Assembly: GCF_012927485.1 (NCBI RefSeq)
Contig: NZ_JABBPC010000008.1
Location: 1-64,000, forward strand
Reading direction: 5' to 3'
Origin: Polaromonas sp.
Lineage (GTDB): Bacteria > Pseudomonadota > Gammaproteobacteria > Burkholderiales > Burkholderiaceae_C
Length of the DNA: 64,000 nt
The first letter of the stretch is position 1. Each line of letters opens with the position of its first letter. This document shows, piece by piece, positions 58,493-64,000 of this stretch. The notes under the pieces were generated by a model. That model saw only the letters and a program-made list of their open reading frames with translations, made no database searches and was not told where the DNA came from. Made by a program: the position numbers and the translations under genes.

Positions 58493-58756
58493 ATGACTTC
58501 ATTCCTGTCCTTTCTGCTGGGCGAAAAGAAAAAAACTGCCAGCGTCGCCAAAGAGCGGCTGCAGATCATCCTGGCGCACGAACGTTCTGGCCGAAATAGC
58601 CATCAGCCCGACTACCTGCCTGCGCTGCAGCGCGACCTGATTGCCGTGATTTCCAAGTACATCAATATCAATCCCACCGACATCAAGGTAAATCTTGAGC
58701 GTCAAGACAACCTCGACGTGCTCGAAGTCAAGATCGAGCTGCCGGACGCTAAATAA
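58493..58756 (+). CDS. minE: Cell division topological specificity factor MinE
   Basis: An 87-residue MinE with the anti-MinCD N-terminal helix ([14 protein letters not shown]) and the topological-specificity C-terminal domain ([17 protein letters not shown]). It triggers MinD ATPase and confines MinC to the poles. Last gene of minCDE. Confidence 0.96.
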   Translation: MTSFLSFLLGEKKKTASVAKERLQIILAHERSGRNSHQPDYLPALQRDLIAVISKYININPTDIKVNLERQDNLDVLEVKIELPDAK

Positions 58757-58783
58757 GCGGCCGCCCGCCCGCAACCCAGTTAG

Positions 58784-58804
58784 CGCGGGTTTCAATAAAC
58801 CGCG
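58784..58804 (+). terminator. Weak hairpin after minE
   Basis: CGCGGGTTT and AAACCGCG pair with one bulged base across a 4-nt loop about 28 bp after minE. No T-run follows, so termination is uncertain. Confidence 0.35.
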
Positions 58805-58892
58805 TTCGCTATGCTGCGCGTACAAGCCTTCGCCTGACAAACGTTGCGTACGGGCGCATTCCCGTTGCCGTTAAGTAGATAAACGGCAAAAG

Positions 58893-58908
58893 CGTGATTT
58901 AGGTCACG
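58893..58908. promoter_or_regulatory. CRP/FNR-like palindrome before the ice-binding-like gene
   Basis: CGTGA, six bases, TCACG forms a perfect 16-bp inverted repeat with the TGTGA-N6-TCACA spacing of CRP sites, one base off in each arm. It is 90 bp upstream of the next start codon, in a good place for an activator. Confidence 0.5.
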
Positions 58909-58997
58909 GTTCAGACTTAAATGTTTTGCACACTACCGTTGACTAAGTCCGAATGACTCGGTAAATCCTAGCAACTTTAAGTGAAAGCAAAAAGAAA

Positions 58998-60176
58998 ATG
59001 AACAGATTCCAAAGCTTATTCAAGCCGCTGATGTGGCTGATGGCATTACTATTGGCCGGTTTTGCAGCCGGATGCGGCGGTGGAGGAGGAAATCAGATTG
59101 GCGCCGCTGCAGGCGCAAGCCCCTCGGCGGATGCCGCAAGCGGGCCGATAGTGCTTTCGACCAGCCCCAGTAATGGGGCTACAAATGTGGCGACCCGCAC
59201 CAATAGCAGCGACAACGTTGTGACCGGGATCGCGGTGACAGCCACCTTTAGCCAGCCGATGGATCCGGCATCGATCAACTCGTTCCCGGCCGGAACGCTG
59301 CTAACGTTCACGCTGAAAGAGACCACCGGATTGAACGTCCCCGGCACTGTCGCCCTGAATGCCGCGAACACGGCCGCCACCTTTACGCCCACCGCGTCCG
59401 CGCTGATCCCGAATACCAACTACACCGCGACTGTGAGCACTGCGGCCAAGAACGCTGGCGGCACTCGGATGGCCAGTCCGGTTGTGTGGAGCTTTACGAC
59501 CAACGCCATCGCCTCCACCGCTCAGGCACCGGTTAACCTCGGAAGCGCTGGTACCTTCGCGATTCTGAGCAAAACCGGAATCACCGACGTCTATAAATCG
59601 GCCATTGTTGGGGATGTCGGAACAAGCCCCATCACCGGTGCGGCGCTCCTTCTCACATGCGGGGAAGTGACGGGCAAAATCTACGTCGTCGATGCTGCGG
59701 GCCCACTTCCCTGCGCAGTGACTGATGCTACCGCCCTGACGGCCGCAGTGGGCAGCATGGAAACCGCGTTCACCAGCGCAGCCGGACGGACCTTACCCAA
59801 TTTCACTGAGCTGGGTGCCGGGGAGATTGGCGGACTCACTTTGGCTCCCGGTCTCTATAAATGGGGTACCGATGTCCTGATTAGCACGGATGTCACGCTT
59901 TCGGGCGGTCCGAACGACGTCTGGATCTTCCAGGTAGCGGGTAAATTGGTCCAGGCCAATGCGAAACGGGTGACTTTGGCTGGCGGTGCGCTGGCGAAGA
60001 ATATCTTTTGGCAAGTCGCTGACGATGTGTCCATTGGAACAACGGCTCACTTTGAGGGCGTTCTTTTGGCTAAAAAACTCGTTGCCGTGAATACCGGCGC
60101 CTCTGCAAACGGCCGACTGCTGGCGCAAACTGCGGTCACGCTTCAATCGAGCGCCATCACACAGCCGGCCCCGTGA
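58998..60176 (+). CDS. Lipoprotein with Big_5 and ice-binding-like (DUF3494) domains
   Basis: A 392-residue envelope protein. The signal peptide ends in a lipobox (LLAGFAAGC) followed by five Gly, so it should be lipidated at Cys29 or so. A Big_5 Ig-like domain (about 50-170) is followed by the DUF3494 beta-helix (about 178-388), which begins VNLGSAGTFAILSKTGITD and contains LAPGLYKWGTDVLISTDVTL and VWIFQVAGKL, as in bacterial and fungal ice-binding proteins. Likely role: surface adhesion to ice or recrystallisation inhibition; DUF3494 proteins also occur in non-cold bacteria, so activity is inferred. Confidence 0.88.
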   Translation: MNRFQSLFKPLMWLMALLLAGFAAGCGGGGGNQIGAAAGASPSADAASGPIVLSTSPSNGATNVATRTNSSDNVVTGIAVTATFSQPMDPASINSFPAGTLLTFTLKETTGLNVPGTVALNAANTAATFTPTASALIPNTNYTATVSTAAKNAGGTRMASPVVWSFTTNAIASTAQAPVNLGSAGTFAILSKTGITDVYKSAIVGDVGTSPITGAALLLTCGEVTGKIYVVDAAGPLPCAVTDATALTAAVGSMETAFTSAAGRTLPNFTELGAGEIGGLTLAPGLYKWGTDVLISTDVTLSGGPNDVWIFQVAGKLVQANAKRVTLAGGALAKNIFWQVADDVSIGTTAHFEGVLLAKKLVAVNTGASANGRLLAQTAVTLQSSAITQPAP

Positions 60177-60381
60177 CGGAGCGAGAGCAACCGGACTAGA
60201 CCAGGGCGACGGCAACGCGTCCGTTTGGTCTGGTCTCCGAACTTTTGATTTCCTGAGGTGCCCCGAAAGTTTGAACAGCGCCCAGTGAAATGGAGCTTCA
60301 ATTGGGATGAACTAGGCCGTTTGCAGCCCTGCCGCACTTCGCCGCGACTGCTCAACGCTGTCGGCCTGGTTTGAAGACCGA

Positions 60382-61041
60382 CTAGCGCTTTTTTGTTATG
60401 TCTTGGCTGCCGACACCCAAGTTGGCGTCGCCACCAGCAGACACCCCGCCGCTGGCATCGCCCGCGCTTTGCTGACGATGTTTGCCGCTTCCTACACCGC
60501 CTCTCACGCCATGGGTCGCACGTTTGCCGGCTACCGCCGCATCGTCTCCGGTGGTTTTCGCCGTGTCGCGTACAGCGCCGAGCTCCCGGCCTACGCCGTC
60601 GGTGGCTCGGTTCACGGCGCCTGGGGCCTGTATCTCGCCGCCACCTTGTGCTCCGACGCTGGCCCCCCCTGCGCCCATGCGTTGGGCCTGTTCGTCAGAG
60701 CTGACATTGCCGCTGGCAGCTGCGGGCGAAACGGCAACACCTTCCGCGCCAGCGTTGATAGCGGCGTTTCCCTTCACGGCACCACTACCGGCATTGCCAC
60801 CAGTATTGGCACCCAGGCTTGCGCCACCACCTCCACCAAGTCCGGGGCCGGCCGCGATGGTCACGCCGGCGTTTGTACGCAAGACGCCATCGAGCCCTAA
60901 CACGCCAGCTTGGGAGGAGGCCCCCCATGCCATCGCCGTGGTTAGCACGACTAATGACGGAATGGCCCGTAAAAACCGAGGGCGGGCCACGCGAATGGGA
61001 ATTTGAAAGCTTGGGGACTGAGCGTGTTTAAAACCGTGCAT
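60382..61041 (-). CDS. Gly/Ala-rich secreted hypothetical protein
   Basis: A 219-residue protein. ATG at 61041 has AGGAG 6 bases upstream; a longer frame to 61092 is less likely. A basic N-terminus (RVARPRFLR) and hydrophobic stretch (AIPSLVVLTTAMAWGASSQA) look like a signal peptide. The mature part is almost entirely Gly, Ala, Asn, Ser and Val (LGGGGGASLGANTGGNAGSG), with a Lys/Arg-containing C-terminus. No family recognised. Probably periplasmic or extracellular and disordered. Confidence 0.65.
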   Translation of the reverse strand: MHGFKHAQSPSFQIPIRVARPRFLRAIPSLVVLTTAMAWGASSQAGVLGLDGVLRTNAGVTIAAGPGLGGGGGASLGANTGGNAGSGAVKGNAAINAGAEGVAVSPAAASGNVSSDEQAQRMGAGGASVGAQGGGEIQAPGAVNRATDGVGRELGAVRDTAKTTGDDAAVAGKRATHGVRGGVGSGKHRQQSAGDASGGVSAGGDANLGVGSQDITKKR

Positions 61042-61272
61042 TGGGGCTCCTGTGTTGAAGAAAAGTTCATCTTCCGCCTCCCCTATGTCCACGAAGTTTC
61101 TGGTTTGTTGACTTTGTAAGTCGATGCACAGTTACCGTTCTAATTGGTTTAATTGATAAGTGTGCGCATACATCGACAATGATCTTCACCATGCGGAACG
61201 ACATTACCGCCAGTGTGTAGTCGCTGTCAGGACCCGCAACAGGATGAACGCCCCCTGGCTCCGAAAAGCTGT

Positions 61273-61749
61273 CTACTTAGTAGCTGCACGCGACCGTTCT
61301 TTATCGGTCGGCGGCTGATCTATCCATCTTTTCGGCGCCAGTACCGCCATCGTGATGCGCGACACGCAACTCAGCTCGCCAGCGTCGTTGGTAAGCTCGA
61401 TCTGCCAGACTTGCGTGGTACGGCCTATGTGCACCGGGCGCGTGATGCCCGTCACCCAGCCATGCGTTGCGCCCTTGAGGTGGTTGGCGTTGATATCCAG
61501 TCCCACCGTACGGTGACCCTCAGGCGCCGCATACGCCGCGCCGCAGGAGCCCAGCGTTTCAGCCAGCACCACCGACACACCGCCGTGAAGCAAACCGTAA
61601 GGCTGGACAGTGCGGTGATCCACCGGCACGCGCGCGCGAATGAAATCATCGCCGACCTCCAAAAACTCTATACCGAGGTGGGCGACGGCCGTATTCGCGC
61701 TAATCGCGGTCAGCAATTCGACGGAGACGGGTTGTTTCCAGATGCGCAT
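61273..61749 (-). CDS. Hot-dog fold thioesterase (PaaI/YbdB-like)
   Basis: A 158-residue acyl-CoA thioesterase-like protein. HGGVSVVLAETLGS contains the catalytic Glu of the PaaI/EntH group, and GLDINANHLKGATHGWVTG is the typical CoA-binding strand region. Members hydrolyse aryl-CoA or DHNA-CoA thioesters. It is a single gene; the substrate is uncertain. Confidence 0.9.
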   Translation of the reverse strand: MRIWKQPVSVELLTAISANTAVAHLGIEFLEVGDDFIRARVPVDHRTVQPYGLLHGGVSVVLAETLGSCGAAYAAPEGHRTVGLDINANHLKGATHGWVTGITRPVHIGRTTQVWQIELTNDAGELSCVSRITMAVLAPKRWIDQPPTDKERSRAATK

Positions 61750-61960
61750 GGGGACTCCAGGGTTTGGGTGCCTCCACTATAAGGGGACTACCCTCAGCGG
61801 TCGGCTTGCGCCGGCCGGCGACGATCGTCAGGGTTGCCGCGCGGAACCATGAAGTTTCACGCAATGGGTAAAAAAATTCGGTATCGACCCAGGGCTGCAT
61901 CCACGTTTCGCAGGGCAAAATCCGGGCGTTGGCTCCAATTACTCTCCTCAACAGGCTCAC

Positions 61961-62596
61961 ATGCACAGAGTTACCCCCATTTTGCAGGCTGATGGTCTTT
62001 CTTTTGGCTACCCCAATGCCTCTGATGGCACCCTGTTCGATGGCCTGGACGTCCTTTTGCCACCCGGCGTGACTTGGGTGTCCGGGGATGAGGGTGCTGG
62101 CAAAACCACCTTGCTCCAACTGCTGGCGGGCGCCTTGCCGACGACCGGTCAGATCGAGATCAACGGGGTGAGCCTGCGGGAAAATGCGACGGCCTATAAA
62201 GAGCAGGTGGCCTGGTTCGATCCGCGTGACAACGCGCTGGACCAGCACACGGCCCGGCAACTCTTCTCCACCCTGCCCCAGCGCTACATCGGCTGCGACC
62301 TGGATTCCCTGCGCACCCATCTAGAGGGGCTGTCCCTCGCGCCCCATTTAGACAAGCCGCTTGCCACGCTCTCCACCGGCACCAGACGCAAAGTCTTGCT
62401 AGCCGCCGCCCTGGCCAGCCAGGCGGCCGTCATTCTGCTCGACCAACCCTTTATGGCGCTTGATCGGCCCTCCATCGATTATGTGCTGGGCGTGTTGGCG
62501 GAAGCGGCACGCCATCCAGACAGGGCTTGGGTTGTGGCCGATTACGAAGCCCCCATAAACGTCAGACTTGCAGGAGTTCTCAAGTTGAAGCAGTAA
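61961..62596 (+). CDS. Stand-alone ABC-transporter ATP-binding protein
   Basis: A 211-residue ABC ATPase with Walker A SGDEGAGKTT, a signature LSTGTRRKV (CcmA-like LSTGxR form rather than LSGGQ) and Walker B VILLDQPF, where Gln replaces the usual Glu after the Asp. There is no permease next to it. The Gln may lower hydrolysis, or the protein may work with a distant permease. Convergent with modC (25 bp). Confidence 0.82.
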   Translation: MHRVTPILQADGLSFGYPNASDGTLFDGLDVLLPPGVTWVSGDEGAGKTTLLQLLAGALPTTGQIEINGVSLRENATAYKEQVAWFDPRDNALDQHTARQLFSTLPQRYIGCDLDSLRTHLEGLSLAPHLDKPLATLSTGTRRKVLLAAALASQAAVILLDQPFMALDRPSIDYVLGVLAEAARHPDRAWVVADYEAPINVRLAGVLKLKQ

Positions 62597-62621
62597 GGAC
62601 AAAAGGGGAAGGAAAGAACCT

Positions 62622-63746
62622 TCAACGCTGCCGCACCGGCATGATGTGAACCGCTGCGGGTGGAATGTGCAAATACAGCACGGAGCCCGGGCTTGCGTTC
62701 AATTTCCGCAGCATCGCAGTGGACAAGTTCAGGGTGACGCGTTGGGACGGCAGTTGCAGCGGCACCAACGTACACAAGGTGATTTCCCCAAGCGGCAGCA
62801 CTTCACGCAGCGTACAGGCCAGGGTGTTGATCGCGCCTGCATCCGCCTGGACCTGCAAGTCCAGCAGCTCGCCAGCAACCACCCACGACACCTCGACGCC
62901 GTCGTCGATCCGATGTTTGTCAAGCACGCGCAAAGTAAGCGGCGGCTCGCACGAGACGTCCGTGTGCCACAGTAAGCGGCCGAAACCGGGTGCCTCGGCG
63001 GAACCATTCGAAAAAAACTGGCCTTTGAAATGATTTTGAATGCCCACCAGCTCGGCCACCCGGGCGTTGCGCGGACTGGCGAATACGCTGGCGGGCGGCC
63101 CGATCTGGAGCGACTCGCCCCGATCCAGAATCACGACCCGGTCAGCCAGCCGGCGAGCTTCCTCCAGATCGTGCGTAACCAACACCATCGGAATTGCCAC
63201 GCTTTGCCGTAGCGCTGCCAGCTCGCGATAAAGGGTCTGGCGTGTCGGCGCATCCACCGCCGAAAAGGGTTCGTCAAGTAGCAGCACCTGAGGTTCGCGA
63301 GCGAGCGCGCGCGCCAAGGCGACGCGCTGCTGCTGGCCACCGGACAGCTGGGACGGTCGACGGTTCTGGAGGCCCGTCAGACCCATGCGCTCAAATAAGG
63401 CGTCAAAATAATCGCTGGTCTTTTCAGGCCGGGCCGCAAGTGCGACATTTTCGAGCGCGGTGAGATGCGGAAACAGCGCGTAGTGCTGAAACACCAGTCC
63501 CACTCGGCGCTGCTGCGGTGCCTGCCAGAGGCCGCGTGTGCTGTCGAACCAGACCTCGTCGGGTTGTTCTCCGATACTGACCCGGCCCTGCAAACCAGGG
63601 GGTTTCAGCAGGCCGGCAATAGCGCGCAGCACACTGGTCTTGCCGCTGCCTGAAGGACCGACCAGCGCGAGTAACTCGCCTCGAGCGCAGCCAAACTCGG
63701 CGTTGAGCCGGATCGGCCCGTCATTTTTTAGTAAAACCTGCAGCAT
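62622..63746 (-). CDS. modC: Molybdate ABC transporter ATP-binding protein ModC
   Basis: A 374-residue ATPase with Walker [10 protein letters not shown], signature [15 protein letters not shown], Walker B LLLDEPF, His switch [14 protein letters not shown], and a C-terminal TOBE domain (about 290-370) typical for oxyanion sensing. ATG at 63746 is the family start; the longer open frame overlaps modB. It energises uptake of molybdate and possibly tungstate, both relevant to the AOR cluster in this window. Confidence 0.93.
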   Translation of the reverse strand: MLQVLLKNDGPIRLNAEFGCARGELLALVGPSGSGKTSVLRAIAGLLKPPGLQGRVSIGEQPDEVWFDSTRGLWQAPQQRRVGLVFQHYALFPHLTALENVALAARPEKTSDYFDALFERMGLTGLQNRRPSQLSGGQQQRVALARALAREPQVLLLDEPFSAVDAPTRQTLYRELAALRQSVAIPMVLVTHDLEEARRLADRVVILDRGESLQIGPPASVFASPRNARVAELVGIQNHFKGQFFSNGSAEAPGFGRLLWHTDVSCEPPLTLRVLDKHRIDDGVEVSWVVAGELLDLQVQADAGAINTLACTLREVLPLGEITLCTLVPLQLPSQRVTLNLSTAMLRKLNASPGSVLYLHIPPAAVHIMPVRQR

Positions 63747-63771
63747 GAGCAATGAGGACGTGCGCAGTGCG

Positions 63772-64000
63772 CTATCTTTCTTGGAGTGGCCGGACTTTGT
63801 CCGCCGCAAAAACAAACACCAGCGCAGCGAGCGAGCACCCCACCAGTGTCAACGCCATGATGTGGGCAGCAGCCATGTCAAAGGCTTGTACGCGGTCATA
63901 AATGGCAATCGACAACGTCTTAGTTTCACCGGCGATGCTGCCGCCCACCATCAGCACCACACCAAACTCACCCAGCGTGTGCGCCATGGTCAGCGCCACG
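63772..64000 (-). CDS. modB: Molybdate ABC transporter permease ModB, C-terminal part
   Basis: The last 75 or so codons of a membrane permease cut by the window edge. The EAA-loop-like segment AHTLGEFGVVLMVGGSIAGET and following IYDRVQAFDMAAAHIMALTLV helix match ModB/CysT-type oxyanion permeases. It overlaps nothing and lies 25 bp before modC on the same strand. Confidence 0.92.
   Translation of the reverse strand, partial: VALTMAHTLGEFGVVLMVGGSIAGETKTLSIAIYDRVQAFDMAAAHIMALTLVGCSLAALVFVFAADKVRPLQER

Overview
The window looks like the chromosome of a high-GC betaproteobacterium, most likely Burkholderiales/Comamonadaceae (Rhodoferax- or Polaromonas-like). This is inferred from gene content: a dmp/aph-type phenol hydroxylase operon with a DmpR-type activator and a GntR regulator, the order mnmG-rsmG-lysE-parA-hydrolase-parB, a thiC-thiO-thiS-thiG-thiE operon, and two old-yellow-enzyme genes. 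No rRNA, tRNA, insertion sequence, phage or CRISPR array was seen. Most of the DNA is densely coding, and the large antisense reading frames are high-GC shadows.

Positions 1-11.6 kb form an aerobic aromatic-degradation locus. A minus-strand operon runs phenol hydroxylase P0-P1-P2-P3-P4-P5, ferredoxin, catechol 2,3-dioxygenase, an outer-membrane MetA-pathway protein, a GlcG/HbpS-like protein and 2-hydroxymuconic semialdehyde dehydrogenase, which is cut by the left edge. It is preceded by a textbook sigma-54 -24/-12 element and palindromes that could be activator sites. The sigma-54 activator is divergent, and its stop codon overlaps the start of a GntR/FCD regulator. Positions 11.6-18 kb hold a MacAB-like ABC efflux set, a PduO-type cobalamin adenosyltransferase and two oxidoreductases. 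Positions 18-24 kb hold the partition region (parB, parA, rsmG, mnmG) with three parS sites inside rsmG and mnmG, which suggests that oriC is not far away.

Positions 24-31.3 kb hold a LysE exporter, an FMN reductase, a bifunctional acyl-CoA synthetase/GNAT protein, a thiolase gene interrupted by one in-frame TGA, and a CoA-transferase. Positions 32.4-36.7 kb hold a tungsten-type aldehyde oxidoreductase cluster (four-cluster ferredoxin, AOR large subunit, FAD/NAD subunit, MoaD-like protein, small unknown protein) resembling aorABCDE of Aromatoleum. An intrinsic terminator sits between the catalytic and NAD-linking subunits. The right edge carries modC and part of modB, which could supply molybdate or tungstate.

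Positions 37-50 kb are mixed: a Tat-exported PilJ-domain protein, a class II aldolase, a DUF1328 membrane peptide, a glutathione transferase, an alkene reductase, the thiamin operon under a TPP riboswitch, an LTXXQ periplasmic protein, a flavodoxin-fold protein and an internally repetitive secreted protein. Positions 50-53.3 kb match the E. coli ybhP-clsB-ybhN order (phospholipid synthesis). Positions 53.4-56.4 kb hold a two-gene DNA-repair cassette (radical SAM protein plus UdgX-type uracil-DNA glycosylase) whose first start codon overlaps a perfect LexA-type box. Then come minCDE, a DUF3494 ice-binding-like lipoprotein with a CRP-like palindrome upstream, a Gly/Ala-rich secreted protein, a hot-dog thioesterase, a stand-alone ABC ATPase and modC/modB.
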